A model generated the notes under the pieces. The model saw only the letters and a list, made by a program, of their open reading frames with translations, ran no database searches and was not told the origin of the DNA. Below are positions 45,772-54,609 of a DNA stretch of 64,000 bases, piece after piece (the stretch's first letter is position 1; each line of letters begins with the position of its first letter). Source of the DNA: Brevundimonas terrae (lineage in GTDB: Bacteria; Pseudomonadota; Alphaproteobacteria; Caulobacterales; Caulobacteraceae); contig NZ_JAASQT010000002.1 in assembly GCF_011761985.1 (NCBI RefSeq), positions 1 through 64,000 of the forward strand. Direction: 5' to 3'. The position numbers and the translations under genes were made by a program.

Positions 45772-45995
45772 CTGGATCTTTCCGGCAATCGAAAGGGCAG
45801 GTGGGACAGGCACAAGTCTATCGGTGATAGTCTTGTTCCGGCGAACCACGCTGTCCGGTGATAGCGGCTAAAGCAAGACGCCGCAAACAGGCAATGCGCC
45901 AAGTGCACCATAATCGAAGCCGTAACATGCGCTTTGCGCGGATAGACGCTTCGTCCTAGTGGCGAAGTGCGGCGCAAACCATTAGGTTCACAGCC

Positions 45996-46973
45996 ATGAT
46001 TTCTCCTGTGTCCGCCGATCCGCACGCCATGTCCAAGCGCCCCCTGACCATCCGTATGGCAACGCCGCGCGGCTTTTGCGCCGGTGTGGACCGCGCCATC
46101 CAGATCGTAGAGCGGGCCATCGAGAAATATGGCGCGCCTGTCTATGTGCGCCACGAGATTGTGCATAACCGCCATGTGGTCGAACGCCTGAAGGCGCTGG
46201 GTGCGGTGTTTGTGAAAGAACTGGATGAATGCCCCGACGACCGTCCGGTGGTGTTTTCGGCGCACGGCGTGCCCAAGTCGGTACCGGCGACGGCCAAGTC
46301 CCGCCAGATGCTCTATCTGGATGCCACCTGTCCGCTGGTGTCCAAGGTCCATGTCGAGGCCGAGCGCAATTTCAAGAACAACCGCCACATCATCCTGATC
46401 GGCCATGCGGGCCACCCCGAGGTCGTCGGCACGATGGGCCAACTGCCCGAAGGGGCAATCTCGCTGGTGGAAACCGTCGAGGATGCCGAAAAGTTCGAGC
46501 GTCCGGGCGATGCGCTTTTGGCCTATGCCACGCAAACTACCCTTTCGGTCGATGACACCTCGCAGATTCTGGCGGTTCTAAAGCGCCGCTTCCCCGAGCT
46601 TCCCGATCCGCACAAGGAAGACATCTGCTACGCCACCACCAACCGTCAGGAAGCCGTGAAAAAGCTGGGCGACGGCTGTGATCTGGTGCTGGTGGTCGGC
46701 TCCAAGAACTCGTCCAACTCGGCCCGTCTGGTCGATGTGGCCCTGACCGCAGGGGCCAAGGCCGCCCGTCTGGTCGATGATGCCAGCGATGTGGACTGGA
46801 GCTGGTTCGACGGCGTGAACACGCTGGGCATCACCGCTGGTGCCTCCGCGCCCGAGCCGCTGGTCGAAGGCCTGATCGAGGCGGTACGCCAGCGTTTCGA
46901 CGTTACCCTGACCGAAGACGACGGCGCCCGCGAAACCATCACCTTCAAACTGCCCCGCCTCTTGCAGGAGTAA
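45996..46973 (+). CDS. ispH: 4-hydroxy-3-methylbut-2-enyl diphosphate reductase
   Basis: A 325-residue Fe-S enzyme of the MEP isoprenoid pathway. Conserved cysteines are in [14 protein letters not shown] and DICYATT, with HEIVHN and GSKNSSNS. It makes IPP and DMAPP. ErpA (23838-24191) supplies clusters to this enzyme in E. coli. Confidence 0.95.
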   Translation: MISPVSADPHAMSKRPLTIRMATPRGFCAGVDRAIQIVERAIEKYGAPVYVRHEIVHNRHVVERLKALGAVFVKELDECPDDRPVVFSAHGVPKSVPATAKSRQMLYLDATCPLVSKVHVEAERNFKNNRHIILIGHAGHPEVVGTMGQLPEGAISLVETVEDAEKFERPGDALLAYATQTTLSVDDTSQILAVLKRRFPELPDPHKEDICYATTNRQEAVKKLGDGCDLVLVVGSKNSSNSARLVDVALTAGAKAARLVDDASDVDWSWFDGVNTLGITAGASAPEPLVEGLIEAVRQRFDVTLTEDDGARETITFKLPRLLQE

Positions 46974-46988
46974 GCGGCCCCACTACCT

Positions 46989-47080
46989 CCGTCATCCTCC
47001 GGCTTGACCGGAGGATCCAGCGGCGCGCGTGAGCGCGACCCGAAGGGCGGCGCGTAGCAGCCAAAAGGCGGGCGCAGCGG
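46989..47080. repeat. Foldback intergenic repeat, left half only (copy C)
   Basis: Matches copies A and B from CCGTCATCCTCCGG through the GCGGCGCGTAGCAGCCAAAAGG block, then ends. The right half (the inverted GGATCC and ATGACG end) is missing. It lies between ispH and the gene ending at 47089. Confidence 0.8.
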
Positions 47081-47088
47081 CCGCCGAT

Positions 47089-47445
47089 TCAGCTCAAGCT
47101 GAACTGGCTCCAGCTTTCGGTGTCGTGGTCATACAGGGCAGCGGTTTCACCGCGCATCTCGATGATGAAATGGGTGCCGCTCAGGTGGTCATAGCCGGTA
47201 TAGGGACTGCGCTCGCCACCGAGGTGGATATAGTTCTTGCGGGCATGGTCATAGATGTCGGGCAGGTCGCCTGACAGCTTGGCATTGCGCGAGATATCCA
47301 CGCCGCTGATGGTCTTGCCGTCCAGACTGACCGAGATGTTCAGGTGCTCGGCCTTGTCATAGTCATAGACACTGGTGACGTTGCGGCCCAGCGAATGGCA
47401 CAGGGCAAGGGCGGCAATAGAGGCGCGTACGTCGCGTGGAATCAT
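47089..47445 (-). CDS. Small protein of unknown function
   Basis: A 118-residue soluble protein: an N-terminal helix (VRASIAALALCHSLGR) then strands with Asp/Tyr-rich turns (YDYDKAEHLN, YIHLGGERSPYTGYDH, FIIEMRGETAALYDHDTE). No signal peptide and no recognised family. It ends next to the half-repeat at 46989-47080. Confidence 0.6.
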   Translation of the reverse strand: MIPRDVRASIAALALCHSLGRNVTSVYDYDKAEHLNISVSLDGKTISGVDISRNAKLSGDLPDIYDHARKNYIHLGGERSPYTGYDHLSGTHFIIEMRGETAALYDHDTESWSQFSLS

Positions 47446-47480
47446 GGCTGGCTCCGGTAAAGATCGGGCGAGATTACAAA

Positions 47481-47511
47481 AAAGGCGCAGCTTGTCTAAA
47501 GCTGCGCCTTT
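47481..47511 (-). terminator. Rho-independent terminator of lspA-DUF3035
   Basis: AAAGGCGCAGCTT/AAGCTGCGCCTTT stem with T-rich sequence on the minus strand, 24 bp after the stop at 47535. Confidence 0.9.
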
Positions 47512-47534
47512 GATTTTGTGTGCCTATGCGGGGT

Positions 47535-48104
47535 TTACAGGCCCGGCAGCTTGAAGCGGCGGGTGTCCTGACGCGGGGCGATGGTGATGCCTTCGCGACC
47601 GCCGGTCAGGGCCTGCATACGGGCGTGTTCGCTGTTGGCGTCCACGGTGCGCGCGCCGTCCGAACCCATCAGGTTGGTGGCGGCTTGGGTTGCCGGATCA
47701 TTCTTGCGCCAGAACATCAGGCGGTTGGCCCAACCTTCTTCCTTGTGCGCCAGATCGCCGAACTCGTCGTCAACCACATAGCGGGCCAGCGGGTCTGCGC
47801 GCTCGCCACCGGCTTGAGCGACCAGAACCTGTTCACCCGGCGTACGGGTTACGGCTTGGCGTTGGCCCAGCAGGATTTGGCGGGCGGCCGATTCGGGGGC
47901 CAGTTCTTGCGGACGCGGTGCGCCCAGCGACGGCGGGGTCAGGCCGTATTCCGGCGGCACCACCAGCGGGGCCGAGGACACGGTCAGGAATTCGTCCGGT
48001 GTCACCTTGGTCAGGCCGATGCCCTGTTTGATGGAGCCACAGGCTCCAAGGCTCAGCATCGCGGCGGTGGCGACGGACAGGGTGAGGACAGTACGAATGC
48101 GCAT
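47535..48104 (-). CDS. DUF3035 lipoprotein
   Basis: A 189-residue lipoprotein. The lipobox is in LSLGACGS. The DUF3035 core includes TPDEFLTVSSAPLVVPPEYGLTPPSLGAPRP, and a C-terminal FKLPGL. The family often follows lspA in alphaproteobacteria. Function unknown. The start at 48104 begins the signal peptide. Confidence 0.85.
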   Translation of the reverse strand: MRIRTVLTLSVATAAMLSLGACGSIKQGIGLTKVTPDEFLTVSSAPLVVPPEYGLTPPSLGAPRPQELAPESAARQILLGQRQAVTRTPGEQVLVAQAGGERADPLARYVVDDEFGDLAHKEEGWANRLMFWRKNDPATQAATNLMGSDGARTVDANSEHARMQALTGGREGITIAPRQDTRRFKLPGL

Positions 48105-48171
48105 ATTCAGGCTCGGCTCCGGTCGGCTGCCTAGGCTCGGGCAACTCGGGTCGAATAAGGAAGAGATGAGA

Positions 48172-48696
48172 TTACGACTTTTCAACGGCGACGCCAACCT
48201 TGGAACGACGTTCCGAGAGGAAGGAATCGAGGATCAGTAGCGCAATACCAATGGTGATGCCGCTATCGGCGATGTTGAAAATCCACGGAAACAGGCCTGT
48301 GCCCGAGAAATCGAGGAAGTCCACCACGCCGCCGAAACGCACACGGTCGATGACATTGCCGATGGCCCCGCCGATCACCAGACCGATGGCCGCCGCCAGC
48401 AGGCAACGGTTGGCCCTATAGGCCCAGACCGACAGCGCCACCGCCATACCGATCGAGAAGATGCTCAGGATCCAGCGGGCTTCGCCGCCTCCGAACATGC
48501 CAAAGCTGACACCGGTATTCAGGACAAAGGTCAGGTTGAAGACGGGCGGCAGGACATCGGCGATGCGAAAGCCGTCCAGCAGGGGCGAAGGCTCTGCGGG
48601 CATGGCCGACAACACCATGGCCTTGGTGATCTGGTCTGCAATGATAACGACGAGGGCCAATGCATAGGCGCCCAGCGCAAGACGGGAAAGTTTCAT
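48172..48696 (-). CDS. lspA: Lipoprotein signal peptidase
   Basis: A 174-residue inner-membrane aspartyl protease with four spans. The catalytic Asp residues are in GNVIDRVRFGGVVDFLDF and FNIADSGITIG. NLTFVLNTGVSFGMF is the conserved substrate loop. It cleaves prolipoproteins after lipidation, including probably the DUF3035 lipoprotein encoded next. Confidence 0.95.
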   Translation of the reverse strand: MKLSRLALGAYALALVVIIADQITKAMVLSAMPAEPSPLLDGFRIADVLPPVFNLTFVLNTGVSFGMFGGGEARWILSIFSIGMAVALSVWAYRANRCLLAAAIGLVIGGAIGNVIDRVRFGGVVDFLDFSGTGLFPWIFNIADSGITIGIALLILDSFLSERRSKVGVAVEKS

Positions 48697-48738
48697 AGCC
48701 TTCGCCTAACAGGAAGGGATAGGACTCGGGAAGCTGAA

Positions 48739-48770
48739 AAAACGCCCCACCGTTTCCGATGGGGCGTTTT
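48739..48770 (-). terminator. Rho-independent terminator of ileS
   Basis: AAAACGCCCCA/TGGGGCGTTTT stem around a 10-nt loop. It lies 7 bp after the ileS stop on the minus strand and just upstream of lspA. Confidence 0.85.
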
Positions 48771-48776
48771 CCTTCA

Positions 48777-51698
48777 TTAGGCCTTCAAGCTGTCCAGATA
48801 TCGTACCGTATCGGCATCGCGCGCCGACAGGTCCGGATAGTCTGCATCCGAGCCGACATCCGGCACCTTGCGCCACGAACGGGCGCATTTCGGATAGTCG
48901 GCGATCTTGACCACAGCGGTGATCGTCTCGCCCGCCACCAGTTCGGCACCCGAGGTACGGAACACCTCGGCGGCATCCAGACCTTCATAGGCGGCCAGCA
49001 GATCGGCGGGTGCCGTCACGGTCGGCCATGCGTCCAGCGCACCACCGATGACCTTCTCGCGACGTGCACCTTCGAGGGCCTCGTTGACCACTTCCATGAC
49101 CTGCTGGACCTTGGCCCAGCGTGCGGCCTCGGCGGCATTTTCCCACTCGGCGGGTGCCGACGGCAGGATACGGGCCGAGTTGGCACCGGCTTCAGCTTCT
49201 GGGAAGCGCGACGACCATGCCTCGTCCATGGTGAACGGGGTGATGGGGCTGAGCCATGCGGTCAGGCGGTTGAATACCTCGTCCATGACGGTGCGCACGG
49301 CGCGACGCTTGATGCTGTCGGGACGGTCGCAATACAGGCTGTCCTTGCGGACGTCGAAATACAGCGACGACAGGTCGCCGGTGCAGAACTCCATCACCGG
49401 ACGCACCACGTCCTGGAAGCGGTATTCCTCGAAGGCGGTCTTTACCTGTGCGTCCAGTTCCCACAGGCGGTGCAGGATGAACTGCTCCAGCGGCGGCATG
49501 TCGGCATAGGCCACGCGCTCGGCCTCGTCGAAGCCGTTCAGCGCACCCAGCAGGTAACGCACGGTGTTGCGCAGCTTGCGATAGGCATCGACCGTGGTTT
49601 GCAGGATCTGCTTACCGATGCGCTGGTCTTCGGAATAGTCGACCAGCGACACCCACAGACGCAGGATATCGGCACCCGATTCCTTGATGACGGTCGCAGG
49701 GTCAATCGTATTGCCCTTCGACTTCGACATCTTCTCGCCCTTCTCGTCGAGCGTGAAGCCGTGGGTCAGAACCTCGTTAAACGGGGCGCGACCACGCGAG
49801 CCACAGCCTTCCAGCAGCGACGACTGGAACCAGCCACGGTGCTGGTCCGAACCTTCGAGATAAAGGTTGGCGGGCCAGTGCGACGGGCGATCACCCTTAT
49901 AGCCGTGGGCCGGATCACGGGCTTCCAGCGTAAAGGCATGGGTCGAGCCACTGTCGAACCAGACATCGAGAATGTCGGTGATCTTCTCGAACTGGGCCGG
50001 ATTGTGATTGCCGAGGAAGTCTTCGTCAGGAGCCGTGAACCACACGTCCGCGCCGCCCTGGGCGACAGCGGCGACGATGCGGGCATCGACTTCGGGATCA
50101 TTCAGCGGCTGGCCGGTGGTCTTGTCCACGAACATGGCCAGCGGAGTGCCCCATGCGCGCTGACGGCTGATCAGCCAGTCCGGACGGCCCTCGACCATGG
50201 CGCGGATACGGTTGCGACCGCCCGCCGGATAGAAGGCAGTGTTGTCGATGGCGGTCAGGGCGCGTTCGCGCAGGGTGTCGCCGTCGGCCAACTCCTCATC
50301 CATACGGATGAACCATTGCGGCGTGTTGCGGAAGATGATCGGCGCTTTCGAGCGCCACGAATGCGGGTACGAATGCTCGACGCGGCCACGCGCCAGCAGG
50401 TTGCCCGCCTCGATCAGCTTGTCCATCACCGCGCCATTGGCAGGGCCGAACTTGCCGGTCTTCTTGCCTTCGGTTTCTAGCACCTTGAGGCCCGCAAACA
50501 GCGGAACGTGCGGATAATAGGCACCGTCCGGATCAACCGTTTCGGGCACTTCGCGATGACCGTGCGACAGCCAGACGGCATAGTCGTCCGCGCCGTGGCC
50601 GGGGGCCGTATGCACAAAGCCGGTACCGGCATCGTCGGTGACGTGGTCACCCGACAGCAGCGGCACGGCAAAGCCGTAACCCGTATCCATGGCGGCCAGC
50701 GGGTGCGCACATTCCAGACCCGACGGATCGATGTCGTAGATGCGCGTAAAGGTGGCCACCTTGCCGGCCTTCAGCACATCTTCGGCCAGTTTGTCGGCGA
50801 TGATGAAACGATCACCGGCCTTGGCCCACGGCTCGAACTCAAGGCCTTCTTCCATGGCCGTGACTTCGTACAGACCGTACTTGATCTCGGGGCCATAGGA
50901 GATGGCGCGGTTGGCCGGGATGGTCCACGGGGTCGTGGTCCAGATGACGATGGACGGGGTCTTGTTGCGGAAGGCCAGCAAGTCGTCCGGATGGCTGTCC
51001 GACATGCCGGTGACGGGGAATTTGACCCAGACCGTCGGCGAGACGTGGTCGTGATACTCGACCTCGGCATCGGCCAGCGCGGTACGCTCGACCGGCGACC
51101 ACATCACCGGCTTGGAGCCACGATAAAGCTGGCCCGAGTTTTTAAAGCGGTGGAACTCGGCAACGATGGCCGATTCCGAGCTGAAATCCATCGTGGCATA
51201 GCGGTGGGCAAAATCACCGGTGATGCCAAGGCGCAGGAACTGGTCGCGCTGCAGGTCGATGAACTTGCCCGCATATTCGCGGCACGCGGTGCGGAACTCG
51301 TCCTTGGACACCTCGTCCTTGCGACGGCCCTTCTTGCGGTATTCCTCCTCGATCTTCCATTCGATCGGCAGGCCGTGGCAGTCCCAGCCCGGAACATAAT
51401 CGACGTCATGGCCCATCAGGAAACGCGAGCGGACGACAAAGTCCTTCAGCGTCTTGTTCAGGGCGTGACCGATATGGATGTCGCCATTGGCATAGGGCGG
51501 GCCATCGTGCAGCACATAGAGCGGCGCACCGGCGGCCTGACGCTTGGCGCGCAGGGTCGAATACAGATCACCCCATTTTTCGAGGATTTCCGGCTCTTTT
51601 TTCGGCAAGCCGCCACGCATCGGAAAATCGGTTTCCGGCAGGAAGACGGTATCGCGATAATCGCGAGCTTCGGTAGCGGTGTTGTCGGCGTCGGACAT
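48777..51698 (-). CDS. ileS: Isoleucyl-tRNA synthetase
   Basis: A 973-residue class I synthetase. HIGH motif in HDGPPYANGDIHIGHALNK near residue 65, the KMSKS motif in KGEKMSKSKGNTIDP near residue 655, and the editing domain between. The C-terminal end lacks the cysteine zinc finger of some IleRS. It charges tRNA-Ile. Cognate lspA lies immediately downstream on the same strand. Confidence 0.96.
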   Translation of the reverse strand: MSDADNTATEARDYRDTVFLPETDFPMRGGLPKKEPEILEKWGDLYSTLRAKRQAAGAPLYVLHDGPPYANGDIHIGHALNKTLKDFVVRSRFLMGHDVDYVPGWDCHGLPIEWKIEEEYRKKGRRKDEVSKDEFRTACREYAGKFIDLQRDQFLRLGITGDFAHRYATMDFSSESAIVAEFHRFKNSGQLYRGSKPVMWSPVERTALADAEVEYHDHVSPTVWVKFPVTGMSDSHPDDLLAFRNKTPSIVIWTTTPWTIPANRAISYGPEIKYGLYEVTAMEEGLEFEPWAKAGDRFIIADKLAEDVLKAGKVATFTRIYDIDPSGLECAHPLAAMDTGYGFAVPLLSGDHVTDDAGTGFVHTAPGHGADDYAVWLSHGHREVPETVDPDGAYYPHVPLFAGLKVLETEGKKTGKFGPANGAVMDKLIEAGNLLARGRVEHSYPHSWRSKAPIIFRNTPQWFIRMDEELADGDTLRERALTAIDNTAFYPAGGRNRIRAMVEGRPDWLISRQRAWGTPLAMFVDKTTGQPLNDPEVDARIVAAVAQGGADVWFTAPDEDFLGNHNPAQFEKITDILDVWFDSGSTHAFTLEARDPAHGYKGDRPSHWPANLYLEGSDQHRGWFQSSLLEGCGSRGRAPFNEVLTHGFTLDEKGEKMSKSKGNTIDPATVIKESGADILRLWVSLVDYSEDQRIGKQILQTTVDAYRKLRNTVRYLLGALNGFDEAERVAYADMPPLEQFILHRLWELDAQVKTAFEEYRFQDVVRPVMEFCTGDLSSLYFDVRKDSLYCDRPDSIKRRAVRTVMDEVFNRLTAWLSPITPFTMDEAWSSRFPEAEAGANSARILPSAPAEWENAAEAARWAKVQQVMEVVNEALEGARREKVIGGALDAWPTVTAPADLLAAYEGLDAAEVFRTSGAELVAGETITAVVKIADYPKCARSWRKVPDVGSDADYPDLSARDADTVRYLDSLKA

Positions 51699-52065
51699 GG
51701 TCAGTCTTTTTCGTCTAAGCGCACGGCACCCTGATGAACGGGTGCGAAAATTTGCGGCAGTCTAGCGTGAAGTGATGAAGGGCCAAAGGCGTTAAGCAAA
51801 GGCACAGGTCATCAGGGCGTTTTGGATATCGATCCCGACGCGCGCGGAGCGGTTCGCCCCAGTCTCCAAACTCGGGTTTGGAGCGCTACGCCGGGCGGCT
51901 AATCGAAATCGTGCGGATCACGCAAAAGGTCATACACAGCGCTTTAGCAGACGCCGGTGCGACCAGACCAGACCCATTGGGCCACTTCTTGTCGCTGTTT
52001 TTACGCAGCGTTGCCATTCGGCCATCCGGCACCAATATGAACACGGGTCTTCGAGGGGCGGGATT
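51699..52065. other. 367-bp intergenic region between ileS and a plus-strand gene
   Basis: No gene is supported here. A perfect 8-bp hairpin CTCCAAAC-TCGG-GTTTGGAG (51864-51883) is embedded in GC-rich sequence. It is followed by no T-tract and could be a small structured RNA or a regulatory stem. The rest holds the ileS promoter. Confidence 0.4.
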
Positions 52066-52533
52066 ATGTTTCTGGTAACGGGTTTGATGCTGGCGGTCCT
52101 GATGCTGGCCGCAACGCCGCAAGGTCGGGCGGCAGGACAGGCATGGGTGCGCGACATCGCACAACGGCTGAACGCGATCACCAGTGGGCAGGTGCTGTTT
52201 TACGCCGCTCTGGCCTTGGCGGGGCTGGGGCTGGTGGTGCTGTTCGAAGCCGAGGGCCTGCGCGTATTTGCCATGGTCGCGCCCGAGGCGGTGATGTGGT
52301 TTGCCGCCTTCGACATGGCCATCATGCTGGACGCCATGGTGCTGCTGGCGGGACTGGGCGCGATGCAAAAGCTGCGCACGGCCATGAACGGATTGCGCCA
52401 GTGGCAAGCGTGGATTGTCGCTGTCGTCAGGCGCGGTGCCATCCAACGCCGCAAGCGGCCAGCCCGTACGTCCATACTTGCGCGGCGCAAGGATCGCGAT
52501 GACCCCGACCCGCGAGGCCTAGTTTGGGCCTAA
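52066..52533 (+). CDS. Small membrane protein of unknown function
   Basis: A 155-residue protein with two or three hydrophobic spans (MFLVTGLMLAVLMLAA, LFYAALALAGLGLVVLF, AVMWFAAFDMAIMLDAMVLLAGLG) and a strongly basic C-terminus (RRGAIQRRKRPARTSILARRKDRDD). A GAGGGG ribosome-binding site precedes the ATG. No family recognised. Confidence 0.65.
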   Translation: MFLVTGLMLAVLMLAATPQGRAAGQAWVRDIAQRLNAITSGQVLFYAALALAGLGLVVLFEAEGLRVFAMVAPEAVMWFAAFDMAIMLDAMVLLAGLGAMQKLRTAMNGLRQWQAWIVAVVRRGAIQRRKRPARTSILARRKDRDDPDPRGLVWA

Positions 52534-52601
52534 ACAGTTTCGCGCCCTCGCAGGGCGGGTTAGGGTCGCAACAGGGATCAAACGGGACGGGACAACAGCT
52601 C

Positions 52602-53132
52602 ATGGCAACCGCTTCAAAACTATCATTACTGGCCGCTGTGGCACTGATGCTGGCGGCCTGTTCGCCCGAGGCCGAGGCCCCGTCTGAGCCCGCCGCCCCG
52701 CAAAAGGTCGGACGCGAGGCCGCCATCGAAGCGGGTAACGGCACACCCGAACAGTTCGTGCGCGCGCTGTATGCTGCCTATGACCACCCGCCCGCCGAGC
52801 CCGTCGCTCCCGGTCGCGACATGCTGATCCAGCGCACCTTGAACGCGATGATCTTCTACGACTGGAAAAATGCCAAGGAAGCGAACCGCGAGCCGCACCT
52901 GAAGAATGATCCGGTCTGCGACTGCAGCGGCGGCAAGGTGGTTCTGAAAACCGTCGCCATCACCGAGGGCGAACGCAACTATGCCGATGCCGCCGTCACC
53001 TTCACCGTCGATGGCACCGAGAAATCCCAGATCGTGAAACTGGAAAAAGAAGGCGGCCGCTGGAAGGTGCTGGACATCATCAAACCCGGCGAAAAGCCCC
53101 TGACCGAACAGCTCACCGCCGTCCTCAGCTAG
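52602..53132 (+). CDS. DUF3828-type lipoprotein
   Basis: A 176-residue lipoprotein. The lipobox is LMLAACSPEAEAP. The mature part resembles DUF3828: GTPEQFVRALYAAY, DYADAAVTF-like NYADAAVTFTVDGTEKSQIVKLEKEGGRWKVLDII. The function is unknown. The start at 52602 begins the signal sequence. It is upstream of the ParD-like/MAP pair and separated from it by a perfect inverted repeat. Confidence 0.75.
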   Translation: MATASKLSLLAAVALMLAACSPEAEAPSEPAAPQKVGREAAIEAGNGTPEQFVRALYAAYDHPPAEPVAPGRDMLIQRTLNAMIFYDWKNAKEANREPHLKNDPVCDCSGGKVVLKTVAITEGERNYADAAVTFTVDGTEKSQIVKLEKEGGRWKVLDIIKPGEKPLTEQLTAVLS

Positions 53133-53143
53133 GCGGACTTGTC

Positions 53144-53190
53144 TCCTTAATATGGTTCATATATGAAACGTATATGAACCATATTAAGGA
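53144..53190 (+). promoter_or_regulatory. 47-bp perfect inverted repeat before the ParD-like gene
   Basis: Arm TCCTTAATATGGTTCATATA (53144-53163) and its exact reverse complement (53171-53190) flank a 7-nt spacer. Inside it the 12-bp palindrome TTCATATATGAA is a possible dimer site. The right arm ends in AAGGA, which is the Shine-Dalgarno of the ParD-like gene (8 nt before GTG 53199). It could be an autoregulatory operator and, if transcribed, an RNA stem that hides the ribosome-binding site. Confidence 0.8.
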
Positions 53191-53198
53191 TTAAGCCT

Positions 53199-53411
53199 GT
53201 GGGCATAGTCAACATCGAGGACGATCTGCACGACATGCTGCGTCGTGCCAGCAAGGCGTCTTATCGTTCGATCAATGCGCAGGCGGCCTTCTGGATCAGG
53301 ATCGGTATGCTGAGCGAAATGCATCCGGGCTTGTCCTATCAGGAACTGGTCGCCCGCGAGTTGAAGGCCGCAGGGGTTGAAGCGCCTCAACTGGGCGATG
53401 CTGCCGCGTGA
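53199..53411 (+). CDS. ParD-like protein (antitoxin-type), paired with MAP
   Basis: A 70-residue protein of the ParD-like type (PF11903-like). The N-terminal MGIVNIEDDLHDMLRRASKASYRSINAQAAFWIRIG resembles the ribbon-helix-helix region of ParD antitoxins. It overlaps the following methionine aminopeptidase gene by 4 nt (GTGA). In ParD/ParE systems a toxin gene would be next; here it is an enzyme. It probably binds the inverted repeat at 53144-53190 to control the pair. Confidence 0.75.
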   Translation: MGIVNIEDDLHDMLRRASKASYRSINAQAAFWIRIGMLSEMHPGLSYQELVARELKAAGVEAPQLGDAAA

Positions 53412-54181
53412 TCAAGTCGGCTGATGAAATCGCACTGATGGCCGAGTCCGGTCGCTTGCTGGCCTCGGTTTTTGCCCATGTTGATGCCCTGTCCCTGCAA
53501 GGCATGAGCACGATGCAGGTCAATGACAGCGTCGAGCGCTTCATTGTCGATCAGCTTCAGGCCCGACCGGCCAGCAAGGGGCAATACGGCTTCGAGTTTG
53601 TGCTGAACAGTTCGCGCAACGAAGTGATCTGTCACGGTGTGCCGTCATCGACCGAGATCATCACGGACGGGGATATCGTCAATCTGGACATCACGCTGGA
53701 AAAGAACGGCTACATCGCCGACTCCAGCAAGACCTACATGATCGGGACCGTATCCCATGCCGCGCATCGTCTGGTGCGCAGTACCTATGAGGCCATGTGG
53801 CACGGGATCAGAACGGTCAGGCCGGGGGCGACGCTGGGCGATATCGGTTTTGCCATCGAACGCCACGCCCGTCGCAACGGCTATTCCATTGTGCGCGAGT
53901 TCTGCGGCCATGGCATCGGTCGGGAAATGCACGAAGCCCCGCAGGTTCTACATTTCGGCAGGCGCGGGGAGGGTCTGACGCTGAAAGAAGGCATGACCTT
54001 CACCATCGAGCCGATGCTCAATCAGGGACGCAGAGGATCGCGTACCCTCGATGATGGCTGGACGGTGGTGACCGCTGACGGAAAGCTGTCTGCCCAGTTC
54101 GAGCATACGGTTGCCGTTACCCGCGATGGTGTTCGCGTATTGACCTTGCGCCCCGAAGAAGCGGGCCAGATCAGACGCTAA
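53408..54181 (+). CDS. map: Type I methionine aminopeptidase (paired with ParD-like protein)
   Basis: A 257-residue pita-bread metalloprotease that removes the initiator Met. All five metal ligands are seen: two Asp in VNLDITLEKNGYIADSSKTY, His in FCGHGIGREMHEAP, and two Glu in GMTFTIEPM and SAQFEHTVAVT. It should be active. The GTG start overlaps the ParD-like stop. It may be a second, specialised copy, since most genomes have a housekeeping map elsewhere; I cannot see whether one exists. Confidence 0.92.
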   Translation: MIKSADEIALMAESGRLLASVFAHVDALSLQGMSTMQVNDSVERFIVDQLQARPASKGQYGFEFVLNSSRNEVICHGVPSSTEIITDGDIVNLDITLEKNGYIADSSKTYMIGTVSHAAHRLVRSTYEAMWHGIRTVRPGATLGDIGFAIERHARRNGYSIVREFCGHGIGREMHEAPQVLHFGRRGEGLTLKEGMTFTIEPMLNQGRRGSRTLDDGWTVVTADGKLSAQFEHTVAVTRDGVRVLTLRPEEAGQIRR

Positions 54182-54191
54182 CCAGTGGAGG

Positions 54192-54599
54192 CTAGACCGC
54201 AGACGGGGCCGGAGCCAGCGCCTCGATAATCAGGCATTGCGAGATGGTGCCTTGGCTGCATTGGCCGAGCCTCGAGGACAGTTCGCGTTGCAGGGCCTGA
54301 AGGTCGGCAATCTTGCGCTCGACCTCGGCCAGATGGCTGCGGGTCAGGGCATCGACCTCGGCGCAGGACTGGTCGCGCCGGTCCGACAGGTTCAGCAGGT
54401 CGTGGACCTGTTCAATCGAGAACCCCAGATTGCGGGCGCGACGGATGAAAGAGAGGCGGTTCAACTCCGCCTCTCCATAGGTCCGGTAATTGCCAGAGGT
54501 GCGGGCGGGCTGAGGCAACAGGCCGATCCGCTCGTAATAGCGGATCGTCTCGACCTTGGTGTCGGTCTGTTTTGCGAGTGCGCCGATGCTTAAGCCCAT
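54192..54599 (-). CDS. MerR-family metal-responsive regulator (CadR/ZntR/PbrR type)
   Basis: A 135-residue MerR-type activator. The winged HTH is LSIGALAKQTDTKVETIRYYERIGLL. Cysteines at 79, 114 and 122 match the metal-binding triad of ZntR/CadR/PbrR (Cys near 79, 114 and 119-124), pointing to Zn, Cd or Pb. It is the last gene of the operon cdf-TonB-merR (57286-54192) and should act on the 57301-57321 operator. The start at 54599 was chosen for the HTH beginning. Confidence 0.87.
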   Translation of the reverse strand: MGLSIGALAKQTDTKVETIRYYERIGLLPQPARTSGNYRTYGEAELNRLSFIRRARNLGFSIEQVHDLLNLSDRRDQSCAEVDALTRSHLAEVERKIADLQALQRELSSRLGQCSQGTISQCLIIEALAPAPSAV

Positions 54600-54609
54600 G
54601 TCTGTTGTC

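Noticed and set aside
46989..47080. Possible start of a gene in the intergenic repeat after ispH
   Set aside because: The sequence is the left half of a foldback repeat shared with three other loci and has no coding pattern.
48759..50480. A 573-codon frame opposite ileS
   Set aside because: Antisense of a clear isoleucyl-tRNA synthetase.
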